The notes: a model not told the origin generated them from the sequence alone. A DNA stretch of 33,601 nt from an uncultured Romboutsia sp. (GCA_937907205.1 CALESE010000167.1:1-33601), one strand, 5' to 3'; positions 1 through 9,197 are shown, numbered from the stretch's first letter. Numbers and translations: made by a program.

Positions 1-28
1 GAACTATTTTTTTATATATTTTTATGTG

Positions 29-104
29 TTGCACTTAATATGATAATTTATCATAATAAAAAAACTAAGAAAATGTTTACAAAATTAATCTAAAATTATA
101 TAAT
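29..104 (+). promoter_or_regulatory. Tandem sigma-A-type promoters of the sucrose operon
   Basis: Two candidate vegetative promoters lie upstream of the EIIBC gene. The distal one is TTGCAC (29-34), 17 nt, CATAAT (52-57). The proximal one is TTTACA (76-81), 17 nt, TATAAT (99-104), with a predicted start near 111. The distal spacer contains a perfect 8-bp inverted repeat, TATGATAA-T-TTATCATA (39-55), which could be a regulator site. Both promoters are read from sequence only; the proximal one is the better match. Confidence 0.65.
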
Positions 105-115
105 TTAACAAAAGA

Positions 116-156
116 GAGAACGATACCATACAATATATATGGGAACGATACCGTTA
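116..156 (+). promoter_or_regulatory. LacI/ScrR-type operator, duplicated half-site
   Basis: The decamer GAACGATACC occurs at 118-127 and again at 143-152, 25 bp apart. The second copy sits in the near-palindrome AACGATACCGTT (144-155), which has the central CG-containing symmetry typical of LacI-family operators. Both copies lie just downstream of the proximal -10, where a bound repressor would block initiation or elongation. The family assignment is inferred; no regulator gene is in the window. Confidence 0.6.
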
Positions 157-185
157 TAATTAAATTATAAAAAGGAGATGATTAT

Positions 186-1568
186 GTGAATTATAAAAAC
201 ATAGCTCAAGATATTTTAAATAATATCGGTAATAGTGAAAATATTGATTCAGCAGCACATTGTGCTACTAGACTTCGTATTGTATTAAAGGATGAAGGTA
301 TTATCAATAAAGAAGCTATACAAAATATCGAAGGTGTAAGAGGGGTATTTATTACTGCTGGCCAACTTCAAATAATTTTTGGAACAGGTATAGTAAATAA
401 AGTATATGAAGAATTTGCTAAAATTGCAGATATAAAAGTTTCAACTAAAGAAGAAGTAAAACAAGCTTCAGCAAAAAAGGGGAATAAAATTCAAAGATTA
501 ATACGTACATTAGGAGATATATTTGTACCTATATTACCAGCTATAGTTGCATGTGGTCTTATGATGGGGCTTACAGAGGCTATAAACTTTATATCTTCAA
601 ATGGGTACATGAATATAGATGCAAGTAACTCATTATTTGTAATGCTTAAGTTATTCAGTAATGCAGCATATGTATTCCTTCCAATATTACTAGGATATAG
701 TTCAGCTAAAGTATTTGGAGGAAATGTTTATTTAGGTGCAGTTATAGCTATGATAATGATACATCCAGATTTACAAAATGCATGGACTGTATCAAGTGAA
801 GGTTATCACTCTATGTTGCCAGTATGGTTTGGATTATATGAAATACCATTAGTTGGGTATCAAGGTCATGTTATACCGATAATGATATCAGTTTACTTAA
901 TGAGTTTAATAGAAAAGAAACTACATAAGATTGTGCCATCAATGCTAGATTTATTTTTAACTCCATTAATAACAATATTTGTAACGGGGTACTTAACTTT
1001 AACTATAATAGGTCCTATATTTGTAGGTGTTGAAAATGGATTAATAAATGCTATTCAATTTATAATACAAATACCATATGGTATAGGTTCATTTTTAATG
1101 GGTGCCATATATAGTACAACAGTTGTAGGTGGTATACATCATATGTATGCAATAATAGATTTAGGTCAAATATCTCAATTTGGAATGACATATTTTTGGT
1201 CTATAGCATCAGCAGCTAATATGGCACAAGGTGGGGCAGCACTTGCAGTTGCTTTTAAATCGAAAAATAAAAATACTAAAGCATTAGCTTTTCCATCAGG
1301 AATAAGTGCATTACTTGGAATAACTGAACCAGCAATATTTGGAGTTAATTTAAGATTTATGAAGCCATTTATAGCTGGTTCTATAGGTGCAGCATGTGCA
1401 GCACTTTATGCATCAGTAGTAGGTCTAGGTGCTACAGGAACAGGTGTAACCGGAATATTTGGAATACTTCTTACACTACATGCACCTATTCATTATCTTA
1501 TAATGTCTGCTATAGCCATAGGAGTATCGTTTGGTTTAACTATGATCCTTGGAATAAAAGAAGATTAA
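186..1568 (+). CDS. scrA: Sucrose-type PTS transporter, EIIBC component
   Basis: This 460-aa membrane permease imports a sugar, most likely sucrose, while phosphorylating it. The N-terminal EIIB domain (about residues 1-85) has the phosphocysteine motif around C26 (HCATRLR). A multi-span EIIC domain follows, with the conserved GITEPAIFGVNLR stretch near residue 380. There is no fused EIIA domain; the gene at 4068 supplies one. The start is GTG at 186, chosen because AGGAG lies 8 nt upstream. The next gene, a sucrose-6-phosphate hydrolase, supports sucrose as substrate. The glucose/sucrose EIIBC family also includes trehalose and beta-glucoside carriers, so specificity rests partly on context. 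Confidence 0.9.
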   Translation: MNYKNIAQDILNNIGNSENIDSAAHCATRLRIVLKDEGIINKEAIQNIEGVRGVFITAGQLQIIFGTGIVNKVYEEFAKIADIKVSTKEEVKQASAKKGNKIQRLIRTLGDIFVPILPAIVACGLMMGLTEAINFISSNGYMNIDASNSLFVMLKLFSNAAYVFLPILLGYSSAKVFGGNVYLGAVIAMIMIHPDLQNAWTVSSEGYHSMLPVWFGLYEIPLVGYQGHVIPIMISVYLMSLIEKKLHKIVPSMLDLFLTPLITIFVTGYLTLTIIGPIFVGVENGLINAIQFIIQIPYGIGSFLMGAIYSTTVVGGIHHMYAIIDLGQISQFGMTYFWSIASAANMAQGGAALAVAFKSKNKNTKALAFPSGISALLGITEPAIFGVNLRFMKPFIAGSIGAACAALYASVVGLGATGTGVTGIFGILLTLHAPIHYLIMSAIAIGVSFGLTMILGIKED

Positions 1569-1598
1569 TATAGACTATTAATAACGGGAGATAATAAT

Positions 1599-3077
1599 AT
1601 GAATGCTTTACATAGAGATTTAAAAAAGCTAATAAATATGTGTTTAGAAAAAGAAAGCACAAAAGTAAATAGTGATGAATATAGATTAAAATATCATTTA
1701 ATGCCACCTATAGGGTGGCTAAATGACCCAAATGGTTTATGTCAATTTAAAGGAGAGTATCATGTATTTTATCAGTATTCTCCTTTTGAAGCAAATGGCG
1801 GATTGAAGTTTTGGGGACATTATAAATCTAAAGACTTAATAAACTGGGATGACTTAGGTGCTGAAATTTATCCTGATAATCCATATGATATACATGGTGT
1901 ATACTCAGGATCAACTTTTGTAGAAAATGATAAAATGTATTTATACTATACAGGAAACGTAAAAGAAGCTGGAGATTATGATTATATAAATAATGGAAGG
2001 CAGCATAATACAATAATGTTTACCAGTGATGATGGAGTAAACTTTGGGAATAAAAAGTTAATATTTAAAAATATAGATTATCCTAAAAATATGACATGCC
2101 ATATAAGAGATCCTAAAGTATTTAAACATAAGGATATTTATTATATGGTACTTGGTGCTAGGGATAAAGGTGATAAAGGTTGTATACTTTTATATAAAAG
2201 TTATGACCTTGAGAATTGGGATTTATTAAATACAATTTATAGCAAAGAAAAGTTTGGTTTTATGTGGGAGTGTCCAGATATGTTTGGATTAACTGATAAA
2301 ATTACTAATGAAAGTAAAACTATTTTATGTATTTCGCCACAAGGTATCGAAAAAGATGGATATAAGTATAATAATATATATCAAAGTGGATATTTCTTAG
2401 GAAATATTGACTTTAATAATGGAAACTTTGAATTTGACAACTTTATAGAATTAGATAGAGGATTTGATTTCTATGCACCTCAAACTTTTATTGATGAAAG
2501 TGGTAGAACTATCCTTATAGGATGGATGGGTCTTCCTGATATAGAAGATGATTATTATAATAATTACCCTACAGTGAGAAATGGATGGCAACATGCACTT
2601 ACTATACCTAGGGCTTTAGAATTAAAAAATAATAAATTATATCAAATTCCAGTTGAAGAGCTAAAAAAGCTTAGAAAAAATCATATAAACAAAGAATTAA
2701 GCAATATAAATTACTATGATGAATTAAAAAGTGAAATTTATGAGTTAAATATAGAATTTAATGGAAAAGATGTGGATTTTGAGTTAAAATTAAAAGAAGA
2801 TTGTATTTTAGATTATAATAAAGATAAGAAGTTAATAAGTTTAAAATTAGGAGCATCTGGATATGGTCGTAAATTAAGAGCTGTTCATATTGATAAACTA
2901 GAAAGTATACAAGTATTTGCAGATACATCATCTCTTGAAATTTTTATAAATAATGGAGAAGAAGTGTTTACCACAAGAATCTATCCTAAAATAGATAAAG
3001 ATAAAATTATTTTAAAGGGTGAACTAGATAATATAAAAATAAATTTATATGAACTTGGAGAATATAACTATGTATAA
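1599..3077 (+). CDS. sacA: Sucrose-6-phosphate hydrolase (GH32)
   Basis: A 492-aa cytoplasmic enzyme that cleaves sucrose-6-phosphate to glucose-6-phosphate and fructose. The GH32 signatures are in order: WLNDPNG with nucleophile D43, RDP at 170-172 (transition-state stabiliser) and WECPD with acid/base E224. The C-terminal 150 residues form the usual beta-sandwich module. There is no signal peptide, as expected for a PTS-coupled invertase. The start ATG has GGGAG 8 nt upstream. It lies 30 bp after the EIIBC gene and its 3' end overlaps the fructokinase start, so the genes are cotranscribed. Length is normal for the family. Confidence 0.94.
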   Translation: MNALHRDLKKLINMCLEKESTKVNSDEYRLKYHLMPPIGWLNDPNGLCQFKGEYHVFYQYSPFEANGGLKFWGHYKSKDLINWDDLGAEIYPDNPYDIHGVYSGSTFVENDKMYLYYTGNVKEAGDYDYINNGRQHNTIMFTSDDGVNFGNKKLIFKNIDYPKNMTCHIRDPKVFKHKDIYYMVLGARDKGDKGCILLYKSYDLENWDLLNTIYSKEKFGFMWECPDMFGLTDKITNESKTILCISPQGIEKDGYKYNNIYQSGYFLGNIDFNNGNFEFDNFIELDRGFDFYAPQTFIDESGRTILIGWMGLPDIEDDYYNNYPTVRNGWQHALTIPRALELKNNKLYQIPVEELKKLRKNHINKELSNINYYDELKSEIYELNIEFNGKDVDFELKLKEDCILDYNKDKKLISLKLGASGYGRKLRAVHIDKLESIQVFADTSSLEIFINNGEEVFTTRIYPKIDKDKIILKGELDNIKINLYELGEYNYV

Positions 3078-4047
3078 GATAATTACAATAGGAGAAGCTT
3101 TAATAGACTTTATACCTAATCAAAAAGGATGTAAATTAAAAGAAGTCCATGGATTTGAAAGAGTAGCAGGAGGAGCACCAGCTAATGTAGCTGCGGCTAT
3201 AGCAAAACTTTCAGGAGATGCTTACTTTATATCTCAACTTGGAAAAGATGCATTTGGAGATCATATTATTGATGTATTAAATAATGTAAATGTAAATACA
3301 GAATATATATTAAGAACTAGTGAAGCTAATACAGGTCTTGCATTTGTATCGTTAAAAGAAGATGGAAATAGAGATTTTTCATTTTATAGAAACCCAAGTG
3401 CAGATATGTTATTAAATAAAGATCAAATAAAAGAAGAATGGTTTAATAATTGTAAAATCCTACATTTTTGTTCAGTTGATTTAGTTGAATCACCAATGAA
3501 ATATGCACATAAAAAAGCTATTGAATATGCAACTAAAAATAATTCTATAATAAGTTTTGATCCAAATGTTAGACTACCATTATGGGATAATCATGATGAC
3601 TGTAAAAATGTAATTAGAGAATTTTTACCACTAACTAATATAGTAAAAATATCTGATGAAGAATTAGAATTTATAACAGATATAAAAGATGAACAAAAAG
3701 CTTTAGAAAGTCTATTTGTAGGTAATGTAAAAGTTGTAATATATACAAAAGGTCCAGATGGAGCTTGTTTTATAACTAAAAAAAATAATAAATTAAACAT
3801 TATTGAACAACATGGTATAAAAGTAGAAGCTATAGATACAACTGGTGCAGGAGATTCATTTATAGGGTCGTTTTTATATCAATTAGGAGAAAATAAAATA
3901 TTTATAAATGATCTAGAAAACATAAATGAAGAAATAGTAAAAAAAATGATAATGTTTAGCAATAAGTATGCAGCTGATACAACTACTAAAAAGGGAGCTA
4001 TAGCTGCAATGAGTACTATTGAAGAAATAAATAAAATTCATCAATAA
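3070..4047 (+). CDS. scrK: Fructokinase, PfkB family
   Basis: A 325-aa sugar kinase of the PfkB/ribokinase family, predicted to phosphorylate the fructose released by sucrose-6-phosphate hydrolysis. It has the N-terminal GGAPANVA motif (about residues 34-41) and the C-terminal ATP/anion-hole motif DTTGAGDSF, with catalytic base D262. An upstream in-frame ATG at 3049 exists, but the ATG at 3070 is preferred: GGAG lies 9 nt before it and the protein then begins directly with the family's first beta strand. It overlaps sacA by 8 bp, which suggests translational coupling. Context makes fructose the likely substrate rather than ribose or ketodeoxygluconate. Confidence 0.9.
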   Translation: MYKIITIGEALIDFIPNQKGCKLKEVHGFERVAGGAPANVAAAIAKLSGDAYFISQLGKDAFGDHIIDVLNNVNVNTEYILRTSEANTGLAFVSLKEDGNRDFSFYRNPSADMLLNKDQIKEEWFNNCKILHFCSVDLVESPMKYAHKKAIEYATKNNSIISFDPNVRLPLWDNHDDCKNVIREFLPLTNIVKISDEELEFITDIKDEQKALESLFVGNVKVVIYTKGPDGACFITKKNNKLNIIEQHGIKVEAIDTTGAGDSFIGSFLYQLGENKIFINDLENINEEIVKKMIMFSNKYAADTTTKKGAIAAMSTIEEINKIHQ

Positions 4048-4067
4048 ATATTAAGGAGATCATAAAA

Positions 4068-4574
4068 ATGGGGCTATTTGATTTTTTGAAAAAAAATAAA
4101 AAAGAAGAAATAATAGAACAATCTAAAGGAATAGTTTCACCAACAAATGGAGAATTATTAGAAATAAGTGCAGTTCCAGATGAAGTATTCTCTCAAAAGA
4201 TGATGGGCGATGGATTTGCAATAAAATCTAGTGATGGTGTGATATTATCACCTATAAGCGGTAGTGTTGAAATGATATTTGAAACTAAGCATGCTGTAGG
4301 TTTAAAAACTAATGATGGACTAGAGATATTAATACACTTAGGAGTAGACACAGTTAATTTAAAAGGTGAAGGATTTAACGTATTTGTAAAAGCGGGGGAT
4401 AAAGTAAAAGCTGGAGATAAATTAGTAAAAATGGATGTTGATTTTATAAAAGCAAATGCTAAATCAGATATAAGTCCGATAGTATTTACAAATTTAAATG
4501 AAAATCAATCTATAAAAGTAGTTACAGGACCTGTAAATGCAAAAGATGAAAATAGAATAGAAATAGTTGGATAA
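4068..4574 (+). CDS. PTS EIIA component, glucose family (Crr-like)
   Basis: A 168-aa soluble EIIA of the glucose superfamily. H90, in the motif IHLGVDTV, is the phosphorylated histidine; H75 (ETKHAVGL) is the second active-site histidine. The start has an AGGAG just upstream. The operon's EIIBC lacks a IIA domain, so this protein probably passes phosphate from HPr to C26 of the permease, making the operon self-sufficient. It could also serve other EIIBC permeases in the cell. It is the last gene before a strong terminator. Confidence 0.9.
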   Translation: MGLFDFLKKNKKEEIIEQSKGIVSPTNGELLEISAVPDEVFSQKMMGDGFAIKSSDGVILSPISGSVEMIFETKHAVGLKTNDGLEILIHLGVDTVNLKGEGFNVFVKAGDKVKAGDKLVKMDVDFIKANAKSDISPIVFTNLNENQSIKVVTGPVNAKDENRIEIVG

Positions 4575-4576
4575 TC

Positions 4577-4619
4577 AAAAAAATCCCTTAAAGATAAAAA
4601 TCTTTAAGGGATTTTTTTA
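4577..4619 (+). terminator. Intrinsic terminator of the sucrose operon
   Basis: A perfect 15-bp stem, AAATCCCTTAAAGAT (4581-4595) with its complement at 4600-4614, closes a 4-nt loop. Flanking A and T runs extend it, and seven Ts follow. This cleanly separates the sucrose operon from spoIIIA. Confidence 0.93.
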
Positions 4620-4686
4620 TTTTTAGTAATATCTGATATAAAAAGTGAATAGATATAATTAAACAAACAAGAGAGGAGGACAAGGT

Positions 4687-5655
4687 ATGAAAATACTTTG
4701 TGATGAAGTTATTAATTCACTTTCAATAAACTTAAGAGAAAAAGTAAAAAAAGCATCAGAACGTAATATAAATATAGAAGAAATTAGAATAAGAGCAAAT
4801 AAACCATTAATTTTAAATGCAAATAATAAAGATTACTTTTATAATTTGACTTCAAATAGACTAGATTCAAAATTGGACAATCCATATATAGTAAGTAAAG
4901 AAGATGTAGATCAAACATTTCAAATAATATGTAAATATTCAATACACTCATTTATGGATGATATTAAAAAAGGATTTATAACTCTTAGAGGCGGACATAG
5001 AGTTGGACTAGTTGGAAAAGCAATCATTGAAGATGGACAAGTTAAAAATATAAAGCATGTATCATCACTTAATATAAGGATATCAAGGGAAGTATTAGGT
5101 TGTTCAGATAAAATATTACATCATATAATAAATGGAAATAATTGCGTTAACAATACACTTATAATTTCTCCACCTCAATGTGGTAAGACAACATTACTTA
5201 GAGATATTATAAGAAATTTAAGTAATGGAAATGAATCATATGGATTTAGAGGAATAAAGGTAGCGCTTATAGATGAACGTAATGAAATTTCTGGTTCTTA
5301 TTTAGGGGTACCACAAATGGATATAGGAATAAGAACAGACATAATAGAAACATGCCCAAAGGATATAGGAATTATGATGTTGCTTAGATCTATGTCTCCT
5401 AATTTAATAGTTACAGATGAAATTGGAAATATAGATGAGATAAAAGCATTATACACAGCATTAAATGGTGGAGTAAGTTTAATTACAACTGTTCATGGTG
5501 ATTCTATTGAAGATATAAAAAATAGAAAAGAACTAAGCTCATTATTAGATAAAGAGCTTTTTAAAAAGATAATAATATTATCATCAAAAAAAGGTCCAGG
5601 AACTATAGAGAAAATATATGATTTAGAAGAAAAGAGATGGTACTTTGCAAATTAA
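4687..5655 (+). CDS. spoIIIAA: Stage III sporulation protein AA, secretion-type ATPase
   Basis: A 322-aa mother-cell ATPase related to type II/IV secretion ATPases, the presumed motor of the SpoIIIA-SpoIIQ channel that keeps the engulfed forespore active. The Walker A motif is SPPQCGKTT (161-169), with Gln where many relatives have Gly. The Walker B motif is NLIVTDEIG (239-247). A strong GAGGAGG precedes the ATG. The gene overlaps spoIIIAB by 11 bp. SigE control is known for the family. The upstream region has a TATAAT-like element at 4654-4659 but no well-spaced SigE promoter that I could accept. Confidence 0.95.
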   Translation: MKILCDEVINSLSINLREKVKKASERNINIEEIRIRANKPLILNANNKDYFYNLTSNRLDSKLDNPYIVSKEDVDQTFQIICKYSIHSFMDDIKKGFITLRGGHRVGLVGKAIIEDGQVKNIKHVSSLNIRISREVLGCSDKILHHIINGNNCVNNTLIISPPQCGKTTLLRDIIRNLSNGNESYGFRGIKVALIDERNEISGSYLGVPQMDIGIRTDIIETCPKDIGIMMLLRSMSPNLIVTDEIGNIDEIKALYTALNGGVSLITTVHGDSIEDIKNRKELSSLLDKELFKKIIILSSKKGPGTIEKIYDLEEKRWYFAN

Positions 5656-6166
5656 AATATTAATAATAGCTGTATTAGTCGGATGTAGTTATTTAATAGG
5701 TGAATATATTTATAAAGCTTATACAAATCGGCATAAGCAATTAAATGATCTTATAAGAATATTAGAGATAGTAAGGATGGACTTGTCTTTTGGATTATAT
5801 ACACTTGAGGAAATATTCAAGAGGGTTGGAGATAAAACAGAATACTGTACAAGTGTTTTTTTTAAAAATATGGAGTATGAATTACATAATAATCAAAGTA
5901 AAGTTTTAGACGAAATTTTAAATGAGAATATAGAACTATTAACTAGGGATACTTATCTTCAAGATAATGAAGTTGATGAATTAAAAAAGCTTATAATCAC
6001 ATTAGGTAAAAGTGATATAGAATCTCAAACAAGGATGATTGATATATCTATTGAAAATTTTAAAAAATTAACTTTAGAAACAAAAGAAGATATAGATAAA
6101 AAAGGAGCTGTTTATAGAAAGCTATCAACAATAATAGGGCTAGTAATAGGGATAATTTTGATATAG
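5645..6166 (+). CDS. spoIIIAB: Stage III sporulation protein AB
   Basis: A 173-aa mother-cell membrane protein of the SpoIIIA complex, related to GspF-type platform proteins. It has a hydrophobic helix at residues 4-20, a soluble helical middle and a hydrophobic C-terminus (about 160-173). The start is TTG inside the end of spoIIIAA; a weak AGAGATGG lies upstream, so translation is probably coupled. A later start would remove the N-terminal membrane helix. It has the usual family length and sits 9 bp before spoIIIAC. Confidence 0.9.
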   Translation: MQIKILIIAVLVGCSYLIGEYIYKAYTNRHKQLNDLIRILEIVRMDLSFGLYTLEEIFKRVGDKTEYCTSVFFKNMEYELHNNQSKVLDEILNENIELLTRDTYLQDNEVDELKKLIITLGKSDIESQTRMIDISIENFKKLTLETKEDIDKKGAVYRKLSTIIGLVIGIILI

Positions 6167-6175
6167 GAGGATGTT

Positions 6176-6373
6176 ATGGATATATCTTTAATAATAAAAG
6201 TAGCAGGTGTAGGTCTTTTAATATCAGTACTAAACATGTTACTTGAAAAAAGTGATAGAAAAGACTGGGCATCTCTTACAACTTTAGCTGGGGTAGTAAT
6301 AGTACTAGGAATGGTATTAGGAGAGATAAGTAGCTTATTTAATACAGTAAGAACGATGTTTCAACTTTACTAA
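6176..6373 (+). CDS. spoIIIAC: Stage III sporulation protein AC
   Basis: A 65-aa membrane protein with two hydrophobic segments (about 5-22 and 33-54). Size, position and sequence match SpoIIIAC of the mother-cell side of the SpoIIIA-SpoIIQ channel. AGGAGG at 6165-6170 supports the ATG at 6176. Confidence 0.92.
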   Translation: MDISLIIKVAGVGLLISVLNMLLEKSDRKDWASLTTLAGVVIVLGMVLGEISSLFNTVRTMFQLY

Positions 6374-6388
6374 ATAGGAGGCGATATT

Positions 6389-6775
6389 TTGGAAGTAATG
6401 CAATTAGTAGGGATTGCAATAATATCAACAACACTCTGTTTAGTAATAAAAAAAGACAGACCGGAAATCGCAATGTTTATAGCAATACTTACAGGAATAA
6501 CAATACTTTTATCAGTAATATTTAAATTGAATTTTATAATAGAAGGTATACAAAATTTAGCTGATAAAGCTAATATACCAAGCATGTACATAACTTTAAT
6601 AATAAAATTAATTGGGATAGCATATCTTATGGAATTTGCAATACAGCTTTGCAAAGATTGTAATGAAGGTAATATAGCTTCTAAATTAGAATTTGGTGGG
6701 AAAATAATTGTTATGAGTATGTCATTTCCAATTCTATTATCTATTGTAGAGATGATAATTAATATTATCCCATAG
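6389..6775 (+). CDS. spoIIIAD: Stage III sporulation protein AD
   Basis: A 128-aa membrane protein with four or so hydrophobic segments, homologous to SpoIIIAC over part of its length and a component of the same channel. The start is TTG at 6389, chosen because AGGAGG (6376-6381) is 7 nt upstream; the first ATG would be too far from it. Flanked by spoIIIAC and spoIIIAE in the canonical order. Confidence 0.92.
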   Translation: MEVMQLVGIAIISTTLCLVIKKDRPEIAMFIAILTGITILLSVIFKLNFIIEGIQNLADKANIPSMYITLIIKLIGIAYLMEFAIQLCKDCNEGNIASKLEFGGKIIVMSMSFPILLSIVEMIINIIP

Positions 6776-6789
6776 GAGAATGATTACTT

Positions 6790-7974
6790 ATGAAAAAAAA
6801 ATTTTTTAAGATTTTACTAATGATAACTATATTAATGAGTTCTTTTACAATTTCCTTTGGAAATGAAAAAGAAACTAAAAATTATAACGAAACTAAAAAA
6901 AGTATAGATAAATATATGGATAGTCAATTAGAAAAATTAAACTTAGATGAAATACAAGAATATATAAAAGAATCAGAGGTTATAGAACAAGTAAATATAA
7001 AAACTTTCTTAAAAGACATTATAAGTGGAAATAAGACAATATTAGATTTATTTAATAAAGATGGTATAAAAGTTTTATTATTTGATGAGCTAAAATCAAG
7101 CTTAAAGGTGGCATCAATAATAATTGTATTAGCTTTATTATCATCTGTATTAAAGAGTTTAGATAACTCTTTTTCATCAGGAACAGTTAGTCAAATTATA
7201 ACATATATAATATTTATTACGATGGTGTCACTTACATTAGTCGGATTTAAAGATGTACTTGAGATTTGTAATAACACTATAATTTCAACTGTGGGACTGA
7301 TGAAAGTTATAATGCCAGTACTAATAACATTATTAGTACTTATAGGATTTCCAGTTACATCAACAGTTCTAAATCCAATATTTATAGGCGGTGTAACATT
7401 TATAAATATAATATTTAAGAAATTTCTATTTGTATCAATAGCACTTGCTTTTGCAATACTAGTCGTAAATAACTTATCTAAAAGTATTAAGTTGAAAAAA
7501 TTATCTTTATTCATAAAACAAATAAATTTAGTTTCTATAGGAGCTATGTTTACAATATATTTAGGACTTGTATCTATGCAAGGCTTGTATGTAAAGAGTA
7601 TAGACAACTTTGCTGTAAAAACAACAAAATACGCTATAGGAAATTTTATACCAGTAGTAGGAAATTTTGTATCAGATTCAGTTGATATGTTGCTTTCATC
7701 ATCTCAACTTATAAAAGGAGTATTTGGAGGTATTGGATTAGTACTATTAGTAGCGATATGCTTGATTCCTATTATAAAGATATTATCAATTATATTTGTA
7801 TATAAGGTATCAGCTATCGTAGTTGAGCCAATTGGTGAAGATTCTATATCAAGTTTTTTAAATGAAGTAGCAAATTTAATGATAGTTATGCTTGCATGTA
7901 TCATAGCTATAACTATAATGTTTTTTGTTACAGTAGCCATATTAACATCTATAAGCGTAGTAACTCAGGGATAG
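6790..7974 (+). CDS. spoIIIAE: Stage III sporulation protein AE
   Basis: A 394-aa polytopic membrane protein, the largest membrane subunit of the SpoIIIA complex. It begins with a signal-peptide-like segment (KKKFFKILLMITILMSSFT, residues 2-20). An exported, charged helical region runs to about residue 100, followed by about seven hydrophobic segments to the C-terminus. Length is as expected. The stop codon overlaps the AGGAGGTG ribosome binding site of spoIIIAF. Confidence 0.93.
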   Translation: MKKKFFKILLMITILMSSFTISFGNEKETKNYNETKKSIDKYMDSQLEKLNLDEIQEYIKESEVIEQVNIKTFLKDIISGNKTILDLFNKDGIKVLLFDELKSSLKVASIIIVLALLSSVLKSLDNSFSSGTVSQIITYIIFITMVSLTLVGFKDVLEICNNTIISTVGLMKVIMPVLITLLVLIGFPVTSTVLNPIFIGGVTFINIIFKKFLFVSIALAFAILVVNNLSKSIKLKKLSLFIKQINLVSIGAMFTIYLGLVSMQGLYVKSIDNFAVKTTKYAIGNFIPVVGNFVSDSVDMLLSSSQLIKGVFGGIGLVLLVAICLIPIIKILSIIFVYKVSAIVVEPIGEDSISSFLNEVANLMIVMLACIIAITIMFFVTVAILTSISVVTQG

Positions 7975-7984
7975 GAGGTGTTAT

Positions 7985-8566
7985 ATGTTAGAAAATATAA
8001 AGATGTGGATTGTGACAATATTAGTAGCCACATTTATAGTGAATATAGTAAATATGATTTTACCAAATTCAAAAATGAAGCCATATATAAATTTAGTTTT
8101 AAATTTTATATTCATATTTATTGTATTAACTCCAATTCTAAATTTATTTTCAAATAATATGAGTTTAGAAGATAAAATACTTAAATCAATGGAAAAGTAT
8201 AATAAAGAATATGCAGATAGTATAAATAAATTGTCAAATAAAACAGGAAGTAAAAGTTTGATTAATAGTTATGAAAATGGATTAAAGGATATATTAAAAC
8301 TTAAATTAGATGAATATGGATATGAAGTTGATGATATAGATTTTAATGGAACTGATATAAACAATATAAAAATAAAAGAAAAAAATAGTAATAAAAATAA
8401 AAATGAGGACATACAATCTAATAAAAATGAAAAATCAAAACAGGTATTTGAAGATAAAAATGAAAAATCAGATGATAAACATGAACTTAATTTAGAGAAA
8501 AACAAAATTAAAGAAGATTTAGTTAAAATACTTGATGTATCAATTGAAACGATAGAAATTGATTAG
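7985..8566 (+). CDS. spoIIIAF: Stage III sporulation protein AF
   Basis: A 193-aa protein with two N-terminal membrane helices (about 7-27 and 35-54) and an extracytoplasmic C-terminal domain of the ring-building type found in SpoIIIAF/AG/AH. A Lys/Asn/Glu-rich low-complexity linker lies around residues 127-170. It has a very good ribosome binding site. It follows spoIIIAE and precedes spoIIIAG as usual. Confidence 0.9.
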   Translation: MLENIKMWIVTILVATFIVNIVNMILPNSKMKPYINLVLNFIFIFIVLTPILNLFSNNMSLEDKILKSMEKYNKEYADSINKLSNKTGSKSLINSYENGLKDILKLKLDEYGYEVDDIDFNGTDINNIKIKEKNSNKNKNEDIQSNKNEKSKQVFEDKNEKSDDKHELNLEKNKIKEDLVKILDVSIETIEID

Positions 8567-8580
8567 TAGGGGTTGGGTAA

Positions 8581-9138
8581 ATGTTTAAAAACTTAAATGA
8601 AAAAGATAAGAAAAAGATCTACACACTTTTATCTTTAGGTATTGTTTGTGCAATAGCACTTATAGTAATGCCAAGTGTTAATGGTGAAGATAAAAGAAAT
8701 GAAGAAGATGCTAGTAAAAGTATTCCAAAAGAAGATTTATCAAAACGTGAAAATGATAATCTTGAAGATAAGCTAAAAAATATACTTACTCAAATTGAAG
8801 GTGCTGGAGATGTAGATGTAATGATAACATTTGAGTCAAGTGAAGAAATACAACCAGCATTTAATACAAATTCAACAACAGAAGAAACAAAAGAAGTTGA
8901 TTCACAAGGTGGAGAAAGAACAGTAACAACATCAAGTGAAAACAAAACTATGATAACATCAAATTCAAATCAACCTTTAGTTCTTAAAACTAATGAAGCT
9001 AAGATTAAAGGTGTTATAGTAATAGCACAAGGAGCTAGTGACCCACATGTAAAAGAAACTCTTTATAGTGCAGTACAAACGGCACTTCAAATATCAGGTC
9101 ATCAAGTTGAAATATATAGCAAAAAAGTAGGTAATTAA
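8581..9138 (+). CDS. spoIIIAG: Stage III sporulation protein AG
   Basis: A 185-aa protein with one membrane helix near the N-terminus (about 14-30) and an extracytoplasmic ring-building motif domain beginning near residue 60. SpoIIIAG family members form large rings in the intermembrane space between mother cell and forespore. The Ser/Thr-rich segment around 95-130 is the insertion typical of this protein. Length and position fit. Confidence 0.93.
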   Translation: MFKNLNEKDKKKIYTLLSLGIVCAIALIVMPSVNGEDKRNEEDASKSIPKEDLSKRENDNLEDKLKNILTQIEGAGDVDVMITFESSEEIQPAFNTNSTTEETKEVDSQGGERTVTTSSENKTMITSNSNQPLVLKTNEAKIKGVIVIAQGASDPHVKETLYSAVQTALQISGHQVEIYSKKVGN

Positions 9139-9197
9139 TCTAAACTGAATTTTTAAATGTAATAAAATTTATTTATATTAAACTTGGAGGGATAAAG

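Noticed and set aside
3049..3069. Upstream ATG for the fructokinase
   Set aside because: It lies deep in sacA with no ribosome binding site; the ATG at 3070 has GGAG at the right distance and matches the family N-terminus.
4626..4659. SigE promoter for spoIIIAA (TAATATC at 4627 with GATATAAT at 4652)
   Set aside because: The two elements each match fairly well, but the spacer is 18 nt instead of 14-15, and TATAAT at 4654-4659 has no -35 partner. Left unannotated.
7191..7607. Minus-strand open frame of 138 codons
   Set aside because: It is the antisense of the membrane-spanning part of spoIIIAE, has no ribosome binding site or recognisable product, and is an artefact of AT-rich composition, like the other minus-strand frames.
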